The translations under genes were made by a program, and so were the position numbers. Shown here piece after piece: positions 1 to 8,850 of a DNA stretch of 64,000 nt. The stretch comes from Izhakiella australiensis (GTDB lineage: Bacteria; Pseudomonadota; Gammaproteobacteria; Enterobacterales; Enterobacteriaceae). The notes under the pieces are model-generated. The model was not told where the DNA came from, did not search any database, and worked only from the letters and a program-made list of their open reading frames with translations. The DNA lies in NCBI RefSeq assembly GCF_002006995.1, contig NZ_MRUL01000017.1, positions 24,143 through 88,142 of the forward strand, written 5' to 3'. Positions within the stretch are counted from its first letter, which is position 1. Each line of letters begins with the position of its first letter.

Positions 1-3000
1 GCGCGGCCGACGGTAACCTGCAGCCGCCACGGGTGGAGCTGGTGCGCTGCTCGGATAACCAAATCGTTGCCGATAAGGTCAACGATAAAAAGCTGATGTT
101 AGAGAAGCTCACCGGCCTCGACTTTGCCCGATTTACCCGTTCGATGATGCTATCGCAGGGGCAGTTTGCCGCCTTTTTAAATGCCGATGCCAAAGACCGC
201 GCAGAATTACTCGAACAGCTTACCGGCACCGAAATATATGGCCAGATTTCCGCCCGGGTTTATGAACAGCATAAAAATGCGCGCAGCGAACTTGAGCTGC
301 TAAAAACCGAGGCCGGCGCGATGGAACTGTTGGATAACGATGCACGCGAGGCATTGTTAGCTCAGCAGCAACAGCTGCTGGCTGCGGAGCAAGTGCTCAC
401 CCAGCAATATGAGCAGCGCCAACAGCAAAGCCGCTGGCTGGAACAAAGTATCAGCCTTGAGGAACAGCTGCGGCAGGCGCAAAGTCGTCAGCAAAATCTG
501 CACGCGCAGTGGCAGGCAACACAGCCTGAACGAGACCGACTGACGCAGGCCGCACCGGCAGAGGCCCTGCGTCCGCTATGGACGCAAAAGCGCCAGCTGC
601 AGCAGGATCGACTGACCCTCGCTGAGCAAAGTAAGCAGTTACTTTCACAACTGGAAGAGGCTGATAAAGCCCTGGGTAACGCCGCCGTGGCTTTTCAACA
701 AGCCGGTGACCAACATCAGCAGCTGGAACAGCAGATTAATCAGCAGGAAATCTTGCTCAATGAGCAGGTTATTCCGCTCGATCACCAGCTGGCGACGTTA
801 AGCCAGCAGCAACAGGAACTGGCGCGCGACCAGGCCACTCAGCAGCAGGCGCTGCAAACGCGTCGTGGGCAGCACCAACAGCTACAGTCTGATATCACGG
901 CGCTGCAACATCAGCAGCAGCAACAGCGACAGTGGCAAAAAGAGCAGCTGAAAGTGGCAAGCTGGGGTCCGGAGCTCGCCGGCTGGCGCCAGCAGCTGCG
1001 TCATTTACAGCAGCAGCATCAGCAGTCAGAGCAGCTCGCTCACCAGCAACGGCTGGCAGCGGGCGAGCAGCAGCAATTAGAGCAGCAAATCAGCCAGCAA
1101 AGTCAGCGCATGGAACCGCTACAAAAGCGTGAAGCACAGGCGAGTATTCACTGCCAGGCAGCAGAGCAGGCGCTTACTTCACTGCGGCAACAGCATGATG
1201 AGCAAACCCGTCGGGATGATCTTAACCTGCTCGCCAGCCAGCGCCCCGCGCGGCAAAAACTGCTGCTGCTGGACTCACAAGCACAGCCGCTGATCCGACG
1301 CCAGCAGGCGCTGCATCAGAGCGCAGCGCAACAGCAGAGCGCGCTCGCTGAAAAACAGCAGGAAACGCAAACGCTGCGCCAGCGCTATGAAGCAAAGCAA
1401 CAGCAAGTCAGCGCGGTGGAAAAACAGCAGGCCCTTGAGCTGCGAATCATTGAACTGGAGGCCGAGCGCGAGCGACTGGTTGCCGGCGAACCCTGCCCGC
1501 TATGCGGCTCCTGCCAACATCCCGCCGTCGAGTCATACCGCGAGCTGGTCGCCGATGACACCGCCAGTTGCTTGTTAGCGCTGCGATCTGAGTTGACCCG
1601 TCTGGCACAGCAGGAAAGCGTCAGCAGCGAACAGCTTAAGACGCTGGAAAAACAGCATCAGCAGGATAGCCGGGAGGCGGAAGAGATCGCCCGTCAGCTT
1701 GTGGATCTGACAACTGAGTGGCAGCGCTGCTGCGCCGAACTACCGCTCAGTTTGCCGCTGGCGCAATCAGAAGCGCTGGCCGACTGGCAGCTGCAGCAGG
1801 AAGGGCAGGAAGGAGAGTGCCGGCAGATTTTGCAGCAGTTTGAGGAGGCCGAACGCAGCTGGCACCGGGCCCGTGAGGACTATCAGCAGCAGCAGCAACA
1901 GCTTATGCAGGCGGGTCAACAGCACCAGATGCTGCTGCAACGCCAGCAAACGCAGGCAGAACAGCTTATTGCCCTCGACGACCGGCTGGGCGCTCAGCAG
2001 CAGGCCTACCAGCAACAGCTGCAGGACTGGCAGAACACCCTGAACGACAGCGGGCTGTCGCTGCCGGTGGACGACTGGCAGTCCTGGCTGGAGGCGTGCG
2101 AGCAGCGGTGGCAGCAATGGCAGCATAACGAACGGGCGCTCAATGAGAATATACGTCAGCTGGGCGAATATCAGGTACGTGAGCAGGTGCTTACTACGGA
2201 TTGTGAAGAGAAGGCCGCGCGCCTGCAGCAGCTGCAACAGCAGTCCGATGCCTTGCAGCAGCGCCACCAGCAAAGCGCTCTCCAGCGCCGGGCGCTGTTT
2301 GGCGACAGGCTGCCGTCACAGGCGCGCAGTCAGTGGCAGCAGCAGCGTCAGCAGAGCGAAAGCCTGCGCGCTGAGCGACAGACAAACTGGCAGCAAGCGG
2401 AAAAGCAGCGCAACACCCTGGATGGCCAGTACCAAACGCTTAGCGCCCAGCTTCAGCAGGTTAACCAGCGCGCAACGACGCTGGAAAGTGAGTTCACCCT
2501 CGCCCTTCAGCATGCGGACTTCAGCAGCGAGCAGCAGTACCTGGATGCGCTGTTAGAACCGGCGGAGCAGCAGCGCTTGCAAACCAGCCAGCAACAGCTG
2601 GATCACCATCTTCAGCAGCAAAAAGCGCTGCTGGCTCAGGCACTGCTGGCGCAGGAGCAACATCAGGCGCGCAGGCCGGAGACGCTAACCTCAACGCCGG
2701 AATTGCTGCCGTCAGAACTGGAATCCCTGCGCCAGCAGCTGCGGGAGAATGCGCTGCACCAGGGCGAAGTCACTCAGCAGCTCACCAGCGATGCGCGTCG
2801 ACGTACACAGCAGCAGGCTGTTTTACAGCGCATAGCCGCCGATGAACAGCGATTAACTGACTGGAGCCGGCTGAACCAGCTCATCGGTTCGCAAACCGGC
2901 GATCGCTTTCGCCGCTTTGCGCAGGGGCTGACGCTTGACCATCTGGTATGGCTGGCGAATAACCAGCTGATTCGCCTGCACGGCCGCTATATGCTGCAAC

Positions 3001-3359
3001 GCAAAAACAGCGAGGCGCTGGAGCTTCAGGTGATTGATACCTGGCAGGCAGATGCCTTGCGCGATACCCGTACCCTTTCCGGCGGCGAGAGCTTTTTGGT
3101 CAGCCTCGCGCTGGCGCTGGCGCTATCAGACCTGGTGAGTCATAAAACGCGCATTGAGTCACTGTTTCTTGATGAAGGATTCGGCACTCTCGACGCCGAA
3201 ACGCTGGATATCGCGCTGGATGCCCTGGATGCCCTGAACGCCAGCGGCAAAACTATCGGGGTGATTAGCCACGTGGAGGCAATGAAGGAGAGGATCCCGG
3301 TACAGATTAAAGTCCGCAAGCAAAACGGATTGGGCTACAGCAAGCTGGAACTGCCTTAA
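1..3359 (+). CDS. sbcC: Exonuclease subunit SbcC (5' end outside window)
   Basis: ATPase/coiled-coil subunit of the SbcCD (Rad50-Mre11-type) nuclease, which cuts hairpins and processes DNA ends. The reading frame is open from base 3 without a start, so the N-terminal Walker A part lies upstream. Visible elements are the Q-loop region (LSQGQFAAFL, about base 150), long Gln-rich coiled coils, the zinc hook CPLCG near base 1495, a second coiled coil, the ABC signature LSGGES near base 3078 and Walker B LFLDEGFGTLD near base 3165. The Gln-rich coils are longer than in E. coli SbcC, as is common in Pantoea-like genomes. sbcD should lie upstream. The annotated GTG at base 33 would be internal, because residues encoded upstream of it also fit SbcC. 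Confidence 0.97.
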   Translation, partial: AADGNLQPPRVELVRCSDNQIVADKVNDKKLMLEKLTGLDFARFTRSMMLSQGQFAAFLNADAKDRAELLEQLTGTEIYGQISARVYEQHKNARSELELLKTEAGAMELLDNDAREALLAQQQQLLAAEQVLTQQYEQRQQQSRWLEQSISLEEQLRQAQSRQQNLHAQWQATQPERDRLTQAAPAEALRPLWTQKRQLQQDRLTLAEQSKQLLSQLEEADKALGNAAVAFQQAGDQHQQLEQQINQQEILLNEQVIPLDHQLATLSQQQQELARDQATQQQALQTRRGQHQQLQSDITALQHQQQQQRQWQKEQLKVASWGPELAGWRQQLRHLQQQHQQSEQLAHQQRLAAGEQQQLEQQISQQSQRMEPLQKREAQASIHCQAAEQALTSLRQQHDEQTRRDDLNLLASQRPARQKLLLLDSQAQPLIRRQQALHQSAAQQQSALAEKQQETQTLRQRYEAKQQQVSAVEKQQALELRIIELEAERERLVAGEPCPLCGSCQHPAVESYRELVADDTASCLLALRSELTRLAQQESVSSEQLKTLEKQHQQDSREAEEIARQLVDLTTEWQRCCAELPLSLPLAQSEALADWQLQQEGQEGECRQILQQFEEAERSWHRAREDYQQQQQQLMQAGQQHQMLLQRQQTQAEQLIALDDRLGAQQQAYQQQLQDWQNTLNDSGLSLPVDDWQSWLEACEQRWQQWQHNERALNENIRQLGEYQVREQVLTTDCEEKAARLQQLQQQSDALQQRHQQSALQRRALFGDRLPSQARSQWQQQRQQSESLRAERQTNWQQAEKQRNTLDGQYQTLSAQLQQVNQRATTLESEFTLALQHADFSSEQQYLDALLEPAEQQRLQTSQQQLDHHLQQQKALLAQALLAQEQHQARRPETLTSTPELLPSELESLRQQLRENALHQGEVTQQLTSDARRRTQQQAVLQRIAADEQRLTDWSRLNQLIGSQTGDRFRRFAQGLTLDHLVWLANNQLIRLHGRYMLQRKNSEALELQVIDTWQADALRDTRTLSGGESFLVSLALALALSDLVSHKTRIESLFLDEGFGTLDAETLDIALDALDALNASGKTIGVISHVEAMKERIPVQIKVRKQNGLGYSKLELP

Positions 3360-3362
3360 AAA

Positions 3363-3390
3363 CAAAGCGGGCGCCGCGGCGCCCGCTTTG
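3363..3390. terminator. Bidirectional intrinsic terminator after sbcC
   Basis: A perfect 13-bp inverted repeat (CAAAGCGGGCGCC, two-base loop, GGCGCCCGCTTTG) lies between the convergent ends of sbcC and the lipoprotein operon. The AAA/TTT edges allow it to work in both directions. Confidence 0.85.
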
Positions 3391-3404
3391 CTTCGCGCAT
3401 TTAG

Positions 3405-4049
3405 TTAGCCGCCGGAGAGATGACGGCGCGGACCGGGAAGCAATCCGCCCTGGTCATTCGTCGCAAACAATAAATCGGCAGCCCGCAAGGCTATCTTATG
3501 ACTCTCGTCAGTAATATTATTGGCGACATGTTTTACCACCGCGCCAACCACGATGCCCAGCAGGCTGTTGTTGCTGTTATTATTCTGATCGGAGGCGAAA
3601 CTTGTTCCCTGCCACAGGGTTGAGCCATTGCGCAGATCGACCAGCTTAGCCGACGCAGCAACCTCCGTCATACTGTCGACAACGCGATATTTTGAACCGT
3701 ACTGGCTAACATCAATATAGAGGACCGCGTCTGCGTTAAATATATCCCGCAGTTTTGCCAGGCTAACGGTTCGCACATCGTGAGCGTTGGTCAGGCCGTT
3801 ATGTTTAAACGTTTCATCGACCACCGCCACCGGGAATACATAATAACCGGCTTCGGCCAGCGGTTTGGTGACACCGGAAATAAAACTATTAGCGGCATTA
3901 ATATCTGGCGTACTGTTTTCCGCAGGCAATACCAGAATAGATGCCGGCTTGCTGGCACGGAACGCGGTATAATCATAAGATTTATGTTTAGCGCAGCCAC
4001 TTAATAATAATGCCCCACACAGAGTTAACAAAAATATAAACTGGCTCAT
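3405..4049 (-). CDS. GNA1162/DUF799-family lipoprotein
   Basis: Predicted outer-membrane lipoprotein of 214 residues with a signal peptide and lipobox LSGC (lipidated Cys19). The body matches the GNA1162/DUF799 family, whose members adopt a TolB-N/FlgT-like fold (for example the segment beginning SILVLPAENST and the later VLYIDVSQYGSKY). Its molecular role is not known. It is the last gene of a three-gene minus-strand operon; its ATG overlaps the upstream stop codon by one base (TAATG), indicating translational coupling. The last 20 residues are Gly/Pro/Arg-rich and look unconstrained. Confidence 0.85.
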   Translation of the reverse strand: MSQFIFLLTLCGALLLSGCAKHKSYDYTAFRASKPASILVLPAENSTPDINAANSFISGVTKPLAEAGYYVFPVAVVDETFKHNGLTNAHDVRTVSLAKLRDIFNADAVLYIDVSQYGSKYRVVDSMTEVAASAKLVDLRNGSTLWQGTSFASDQNNNSNNSLLGIVVGAVVKHVANNITDESHKIALRAADLLFATNDQGGLLPGPRRHLSGG

Positions 4050-4399
4050 TACACACCTCCTTTATGATTGCGCATCAGAAAATCCATATAGTGCGCTGAT
4101 TCCGGATAAGCTAACTTCTCTGCGGAAAATTGCTCAAAGGCTCTATCTCGCCGTCCGCTTTCGGCATAAAGCATGCCCAGCTGAGCGTGCAGACCCGGCG
4201 CCGGAATTTTATTTTTAGCTTTTGACTCTTCCAGCACTTTATTTAGCATTTCAATCTGCTTATCTGCGCTACCATCATGTTTGTAATAGCTATACAGCGC
4301 CGCTTGATATTCTCCCCAGTGATATTGCGTGGTGTTTTTCGCCGCGCAGGCGGCCAGCATCAATGGCAGCACTGCCAGCGTTATTTTTCTTAATTCCAT
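4049..4399 (-). CDS. DUF4810-family small lipoprotein
   Basis: Lipoprotein of 116 residues with lipobox LAAC (Cys18). The start is the ATG at 4399, where a CAGGGAA ribosome site sits 8 bases upstream; the longer frame to 4441 would run into the preceding gene. The sequence YHWGEYQAALYSYYK followed by a TPR-like helical repeat is typical of DUF4810. It sits 14 bases after the CsgG-like gene and overlaps the GNA1162-like gene by one base. Genes of these three families recur together, so they probably form one envelope complex. Function is unknown. Confidence 0.83.
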   Translation of the reverse strand: MELRKITLAVLPLMLAACAAKNTTQYHWGEYQAALYSYYKHDGSADKQIEMLNKVLEESKAKNKIPAPGLHAQLGMLYAESGRRDRAFEQFSAEKLAYPESAHYMDFLMRNHKGGV

Positions 4400-4413
4400 T
4401 TTAATTTTCCCTG

Positions 4414-5100
4414 TTATTTCCCTGGGGTTTTCGGCTGCCATGCGCCGGAGTCCATCGCAGTAACCAACTGCTCCACAGCCTGGCGAATAGCAAGGTCTAA
4501 TACCTTACCATTCAACGTGGAGTCATAGCCTGAGGTTCCGCCAAAACCAATAATCTCGCGGTTAGAGAGCTGATATTCACCGGCGCCCTGAGCTGAATAA
4601 ACCACCTCTGAGGTGTTGACATCAACAATATTAAGATTAACTTTGGCATAGGCTATCTGCGTTTTCCCCCGACCAAGAATACCGAATAGCGCCTGGTCGC
4701 CAATTTCTTTTCTGCCAAATTCAGTCACATCGCCAGTAACAATATAATCAGCGCCTTTAATACGTTGCGAACTATTTGCGTAACCGGCTTCAGCTTTAAT
4801 TTCAGCCATATTGCCACGATCGAGAACGTTAAAACGCCCGGTTTGCTGAAAATAAGTAATAAGGATAGTTTTTGACTGATTACCAAGCCGATCGACACCG
4901 TCAGAAAAAATACCGGTCATGTACGTCGAGCGATTATCAAATTTACCGACGGCAATTTGATGCTGTACGCCCTGCCAGGCAGATTGACTTACAGGGGCGA
5001 GCCGGACAGTTTCAATTGAACGCGATGATTCAGTTGCGCAAGCGCTAAGCAGCCCGCCGCTCAGCAGGATTAAACTAATGCGTATTAATTGCGGTTTCAT
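4414..5100 (-). CDS. CsgG/HfaB-family outer-membrane lipoprotein
   Basis: Protein of 228 residues with lipobox LSAC (Cys21), matching the CsgG/HfaB family. CsgG itself is the nonameric outer-membrane channel for curli subunits. The family core is visible: IAVGKFDNRS, then a helix ending FNVLDRGNMAEIKAE, then ADYIVTGDVTEFGRK and VNLNIVDVNTSEVVYSAQG. No curli subunit, CsgE or CsgF gene is nearby, so curli secretion is not supported. It leads the operon with the DUF4810 and GNA1162-like genes. A channel or an envelope-stress role similar to LpoB/CsgG relatives is possible but unproven. Confidence 0.85.
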   Translation of the reverse strand: MKPQLIRISLILLSGGLLSACATESSRSIETVRLAPVSQSAWQGVQHQIAVGKFDNRSTYMTGIFSDGVDRLGNQSKTILITYFQQTGRFNVLDRGNMAEIKAEAGYANSSQRIKGADYIVTGDVTEFGRKEIGDQALFGILGRGKTQIAYAKVNLNIVDVNTSEVVYSAQGAGEYQLSNREIIGFGGTSGYDSTLNGKVLDLAIRQAVEQLVTAMDSGAWQPKTPGK

Positions 5101-5251
5101 TTCAGTTCCCTGAATATTAAATAAAGCGAATGGATTCCATATCCGCAGGGGATTATATAGGTAACAATCTCATTTTCATAGTTAAGGCTGTTAACTTTAA
5201 ATTAACTCGCTAAACTGGAAGCCGATATTATGAAATAAGTAAGGGTACAAA

Positions 5252-5644
5252 ATGCGCTATGCGGCTCGGTTTATCTCGCTATTTGTGCTGATGCTGTTAA
5301 GCGCCTGCCAGCAACAAGAAAAACCACAATCAACCAACCAACTGCCTGATTTTGCGGCACAGTGTCAAAATCAGCAGGCAAAAAACCAGCGCAACTGCCA
5401 GTTTCTGCGCGAAATGACATGGCGTACCCGGCAAAACTTCCGCCGCAGTGACCACGACGCGGGACTGCAATGCGAGGTCACCATTATCTGGGACGACGGT
5501 CATCAGCGTTATAACGTGTTGGCAACCAGAGGCGATGAACGCGTTTGTTTAAAAGCCTGGCAGACTATTGGGGCCACGCCCGATCTGCCGCCGCCGCCGC
5601 CGGACCTCAAGGGCCAGCTGATGCTTAATTTCACCCCGGGGTGA
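5252..5644 (+). CDS. Lipoprotein with TolA domain III-like C-terminus
   Basis: Protein of 130 residues with lipobox LSAC (Cys19). Residues 50-130 follow the TolA C-terminal domain pattern: an amphipathic helix, a Cys strand (LQCEVTIIWDDG), a Gly-Asp-Glu turn, a second Cys (RVCLKAW), a Pro-rich stretch and a final NFTPG similar to the LDFKP end of TolA. The two Cys (74 and 99) are 25 residues apart, the same spacing as the TolA domain III disulfide. It has no transmembrane anchor or long helical domain II, so it is a lipid-anchored stand-alone domain. The ribosome site AAGGG lies 6 bases before the ATG. It is divergent from the CsgG-like operon. The TolA relation is my reading of the pattern. 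Confidence 0.72.
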   Translation: MRYAARFISLFVLMLLSACQQQEKPQSTNQLPDFAAQCQNQQAKNQRNCQFLREMTWRTRQNFRRSDHDAGLQCEVTIIWDDGHQRYNVLATRGDERVCLKAWQTIGATPDLPPPPPDLKGQLMLNFTPG

Positions 5645-5793
5645 TACGCCACCTGGCGCGTTCAGCCCTTTTCTTGCTACCCATTTTAGCCGGCGCGGCG
5701 CAAAGGCGATGAAACCCGCCCGCCGATTCGCTATTATGCGCGCTTACTGTAAACGCTGCGCGCCGCTATTGCGCGCCGAAGAAGGAACGCACA

Positions 5794-6705
5794 ATGCTGT
5801 GGTTTAAAAATATGATGGTGTATCGGCTGAATCGCGATATCCCCTTATCGGCGGAAGAGATAGAAAAGCAGCTGGCCGCCTTCACGTTCAGCCCTTGCGG
5901 CAGCCAGGATATGTCAAAGACCGGCTGGGTTGCGCCAATGGGCTCCCGCAGCGACGCTCTGACCCACGTTAATAATAATCAGATCCTGATTTGCGCGCGC
6001 AAAGAGGAAAAAATCCTGCCTGCGCCGGTGGTAAAACAAGCGCTGGAAGCCAAAATTGAAAAACTGGAAGCCGAGCAGCAGCGTAAGCTGAAAAAGACCG
6101 AAAAAGACGCACTGAAAGATGAAGTGCTGCACAGCCTGCTACCGCGCGCGTTCAGTCGCTTCAGTCAGACCTACCTGTGGATTGACGGTGAAAATAATCT
6201 GATTGCCATCGACTGCGCCAGCGCCAAAAAAGCAGAGGATACCCTGGCGCTGCTGCGTAAAAGCCTCGGCTCGCTGCCGGTAGTTCCCCTTACGCTTGAA
6301 AGCCCAATTGAACTGACGCTGACCGAATGGGTTCGCTCCGGAGAGCTGCCGGCCGGTTTCACGCTGATGGACGAGGCGGAACTCAAGGCCCTGCTGGAAG
6401 ACGGCGGCGTGATCCGCTGCAAAAAACAGCAGCTGGTGTGTGATGAAATCGCCCATCATATCGAAGCGGGCAAGTTAGTGACTAAACTTGCTCTGGACTG
6501 GCAGGAACGCATTCAGCTGGTGCTGTCCGATGATGCATCGATTAAGCGACTGAAATTTGCCGATACCCTGCGCGATCAGAACGATGACATCGATCGCGAT
6601 GACGTCGCACAGCGCTTTGACGCGGATTTCATTTTGATGAGCGGCGAACTGGCAGCATTGATTGCCAACCTGGTGGAAGCGCTGGGAGGAGAAGCCCAAC
6701 GCTAA
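5794..6705 (+). CDS. rdgC: Recombination-associated protein RdgC
   Basis: RdgC (303 residues, the usual length) is a nucleoid-associated DNA-binding protein that forms a toroidal dimer and inhibits RecA-promoted strand exchange. The N-terminus ([16 protein letters not shown]) and the segment [17 protein letters not shown] are family hallmarks. An AAGGA ribosome site precedes the ATG. It is followed by a bidirectional terminator shared with ppnP, the neighbour it also has in E. coli; the mak and araJ genes found between sbcC and rdgC in E. coli are absent here. Confidence 0.97.
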   Translation: MLWFKNMMVYRLNRDIPLSAEEIEKQLAAFTFSPCGSQDMSKTGWVAPMGSRSDALTHVNNNQILICARKEEKILPAPVVKQALEAKIEKLEAEQQRKLKKTEKDALKDEVLHSLLPRAFSRFSQTYLWIDGENNLIAIDCASAKKAEDTLALLRKSLGSLPVVPLTLESPIELTLTEWVRSGELPAGFTLMDEAELKALLEDGGVIRCKKQQLVCDEIAHHIEAGKLVTKLALDWQERIQLVLSDDASIKRLKFADTLRDQNDDIDRDDVAQRFDADFILMSGELAALIANLVEALGGEAQR

Positions 6706-6707
6706 GT

Positions 6708-6732
6708 AAAAAAGGCGGTTCGCCGCCTTTTT
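6708..6732. terminator. Bidirectional terminator between rdgC and ppnP
   Basis: The stem AAAGGCGG / CCGCCTTT closes a stable TTCG tetraloop. A and T runs flank it on both sides, so it can end both convergent transcripts. Confidence 0.9.
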
Positions 6733-6741
6733 ATAACCCGA

Positions 6742-7026
6742 TTACAGATAACGACAGAGATAAGCGCTCGGTTCTGCAATCTGTAAATGAAACTCACTGT
6801 GCCCCGGCACGACAAATTTCTCTCCGGCCGAGTAGACCTTCCATTCGGTCTCTCCCGGCAGCAGCACGTTCATCGCCCCGCTGACTACCGTCATCTCTTC
6901 CTTCTGGCCAGTGCCGAAGGCATACTCACCTTCCGCCATAACGCCGATGCTGGCGCGACCGGTGCTGGCGCTGTCAAAACCAATTGATTTAACCTTACCG
7001 TCAAAATACTCATTCACATTGAGCAT
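6742..7026 (-). CDS. ppnP: Pyrimidine/purine nucleoside phosphorylase PpnP
   Basis: Small cupin enzyme of 94 residues (formerly YaiE/DUF1255) that phosphorolyses several nucleosides to the free base and ribose 1-phosphate in the cytoplasm. Family segments seen are [38 protein letters not shown] and [16 protein letters not shown]. The length equals the E. coli protein. A GGGGA ribosome site lies just upstream of the ATG. It is convergent with rdgC and divergent from marC. Confidence 0.96.
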   Translation of the reverse strand: MLNVNEYFDGKVKSIGFDSASTGRASIGVMAEGEYAFGTGQKEEMTVVSGAMNVLLPGETEWKVYSAGEKFVVPGHSEFHLQIAEPSAYLCRYL

Positions 7027-7236
7027 AACATCCCCTGAATCCGTTGCAGTCAGACTGGCAGTGTAGAGTTATTCTCCCACGGCTGTCACGAAAATTTCCC
7101 TACGCGGGCTACGTTGCCGTCAGCGCGAGGTAAATTAGCCGTTTTAGGCTATAACAAGTTGTATTATTTCCCTTAAACTTGCGCCCTTAACGCTGGCAGG
7201 AAACCGGTATAGTGCATCAATAAGTCAGGAGTAATA

Positions 7237-7902
7237 ATGGAATTATTAAAAGCGATTGGGCTCGGACTCATCGTATTGCTGCCGCTGGCCAATCCCCTTA
7301 CTACCGTCGCCCTGTTTTTTGGCCTCGCCGGAGACATGAATTTCAGCGAGCGCAATCGCCAGGCGCTGCAGGCCTCTGTCTACGTGTTCATCATCATGGC
7401 GGTGGCTTTTTATGCCGGCAATATCGTGATGGATACCTTTGGCATCTCGATTCCCGGCTTGCGTATTGCAGGCGGACTCATCGTGGTGTTTCTTGGCTTT
7501 CGCATGCTGTTTCCGCCTCATCAGGCAGGACGAACTCTGGAAGCAGAGCATAAAAAGAACGAGATGAACGAGCAAAAGTCGGTTAGCATCGCCTTTGTGC
7601 CGCTGGCAATGCCCGGTACCGCCGGACCCGGTACTATCGCCATGATAATCAGCACCGCCTCAACCTTTCACGACAACAACACCTTCCCGCAATGGGTACT
7701 GATGGCGGCCCCGCCGCTGACCTTTTTATGCATCAGCGTTCTTTTATGGCTATGCCTGCGCAGCTCCGGGGCGATTATCCGCCTGGTAGGCAAAGGCGGC
7801 ATTGAAGCGATATCACGACTAATGGGCTTCTTGCTGGTGTGTATGGGCGTGCAGTTTGTCATTAATGGTATTGAGGAAGTGGTGGCTAACTTTCCTCATT
7901 AA
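7237..7902 (+). CDS. marC: MarC-family inner-membrane protein
   Basis: Six-helix integral membrane protein of 221 residues, equal in length to E. coli MarC and very similar along its whole length ([15 protein letters not shown], the segment around [30 protein letters not shown], and [21 protein letters not shown]). Despite its name, MarC has no demonstrated role in multidrug resistance and its substrate is unknown. In E. coli marC is divergent from marRAB, but no marRAB is present here, so this copy is in a different context. AGGAG lies 6 bases before the ATG. Confidence 0.93.
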   Translation: MELLKAIGLGLIVLLPLANPLTTVALFFGLAGDMNFSERNRQALQASVYVFIIMAVAFYAGNIVMDTFGISIPGLRIAGGLIVVFLGFRMLFPPHQAGRTLEAEHKKNEMNEQKSVSIAFVPLAMPGTAGPGTIAMIISTASTFHDNNTFPQWVLMAAPPLTFLCISVLLWLCLRSSGAIIRLVGKGGIEAISRLMGFLLVCMGVQFVINGIEEVVANFPH

Positions 7903-8031
7903 AAAAATTGTGCTGAGCCGCTGGCATTTATCCAACGGCAATCTACAGTAAATAGAGTTACCCCTTGCCATAATTCAGTGACGGGTCGCGCCGGATTGGA
8001 TGCGACTCAACTCCTTAACGTTTTCTTGATT

Positions 8032-8058
8032 CCGTAGCGACAAGCGCTGCGGTTTTTT
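8032..8058 (+). terminator. Intrinsic terminator upstream of ymgB-like gene
   Basis: The stem CCGTAGCG / CGCTGCGG (one G-T pair) with a five-base loop is followed by six T. It lies 130 bases downstream of the marC stop and 20 bases before the next ORF, so it either ends a long marC 3' UTR or attenuates the downstream gene. Confidence 0.7.
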
Positions 8059-8077
8059 GCGTTGCCGGAGATCGAAT

Positions 8078-8362
8078 ATGAGTAGACGAAGTATCAGTGC
8101 AGGGCGCGCAATCACCGATTATTTTAATAGCAATGCCTGGCATGCTCCGCAGGAAAGTGACCTGCTGGCGGCGTTAATGACCGAGATGATGCGACAAAGC
8201 GAATCTGCGATAAATAGCCTGCTGATTGAACGCATTGCCGCACAGCTAAATGAAGAGCCGGACGACGCCATGCGGCAAACCTATTGCATGGTTCTGGCCA
8301 GGGTCAGCGCCAGCCATAAAAAACAGCGCTCCGCATCCGCGCCTGAAGCGTCGGGCTATTAG
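8078..8362 (+). CDS. YmgB/AriR-like biofilm and acid-response regulator
   Basis: Small helical protein of 94 residues. The start chosen is the ATG at 8078, with CCGGAG about 8 bases upstream. The pattern AITDYF, then LLAALMTEMM, then SLLIERIAAQLNEE and a final helix follows the YmgB/AriR layout (Ile-x-x-Tyr-Phe then three helices). Members dimerise and affect biofilm formation and acid resistance in E. coli, where DNA binding has been reported. The C-terminal 18 residues are a charged tail. A second, more divergent member of the family is at 11157-11387. Similarity is moderate. Confidence 0.68.
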   Translation: MSRRSISAGRAITDYFNSNAWHAPQESDLLAALMTEMMRQSESAINSLLIERIAAQLNEEPDDAMRQTYCMVLARVSASHKKQRSASAPEASGY

Positions 8363-8386
8363 CGGAAACCCGCTAAGCCAGCAGAT

Positions 8387-8475
8387 AAAAAAAACCCGCA
8401 CGAAGCGGGAATAAGACGAGCATTGCATATCTTTAGATGAAAGTGACGAGGAAATCACTTTTGTGTGCATTGCTA
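8387..8475 (-). ncRNA. Candidate Hfq-type small RNA ending in a strong terminator
   Basis: Read on the minus strand, a hairpin AAAGTGA / TCACTTT (8461-8440) exposes the loop TTTCCTCG, which resembles an anti-Shine-Dalgarno seed. About 30 bases later comes a terminator hairpin CCCGC / GCGGG followed by eight T (8409-8387). No ORF occupies the segment. The 5' end near 8475 is a guess because no good promoter is visible. Alternatively this could be a long 3' UTR of the I78 gene, whose stop is at 8551. Confidence 0.45.
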
Positions 8476-8550
8476 AACTAGCGGCTACGCATTGCAGCAG
8501 TGTGACAATCCCCAATATTTACATCCGCTATGCCGGAATTCTGTCGTTGC

Positions 8551-8850
8551 TCATCCGCAATAAACACGGGCGATCTTGCCATCGCTGTCGCCAAGGAAAT
8601 TCAGACGCTGTAGGTTAAAATCCATGGTAACCGCGGAGTTATAAGGAATAGCGCGAACCGGCGTGCTAAAACGCAGCGAGCTGACGGATTCAAGAGGTTT
8701 GCCGAGATAGTTTTGATACTGCGACGCGCCGCAGCGATCCGCAGCGGGGTCCACCGACGCGACGCCTTTATCCGTCCCCTTATGTCCGGACTGGCAGCCA
8801 GCCAGCAGCAGCATGATTACCGGCAGCGCAATTTTTCCATGAAATTTCAT
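8551..8850 (-). CDS. I78-family peptidase-inhibitor lipoprotein
   Basis: Protein of 99 residues with lipobox LAGC (Cys19). The mature part has the I78 inhibitor pattern: DRCGASQYQNYLGKP, then RAIPYNSAVTMDFNLQRLNF and the C-terminal GDSDGKIARVYCG, with the two Cys that bracket the domain. Family members are predicted serine-peptidase inhibitors of the periplasm or outer membrane. It is probably monocistronic, with the terminator at 8387-8409 being the first strong stop downstream. Confidence 0.85.
   Translation of the reverse strand: MKFHGKIALPVIMLLLAGCQSGHKGTDKGVASVDPAADRCGASQYQNYLGKPLESVSSLRFSTPVRAIPYNSAVTMDFNLQRLNFLGDSDGKIARVYCG

Noticed and set aside
451..3365. Several open frames on the minus strand inside sbcC, up to 168 residues long
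   Set aside because: They are shadows of the Gln-rich (CAG/CAA) coiled-coil codons, without ribosome sites or protein-like composition.
4414..5100. Curli biogenesis locus on the strength of the CsgG-like gene
   Set aside because: No csgA, csgB, csgE or csgF homologue lies nearby; the neighbours are DUF4810 and GNA1162-like proteins.
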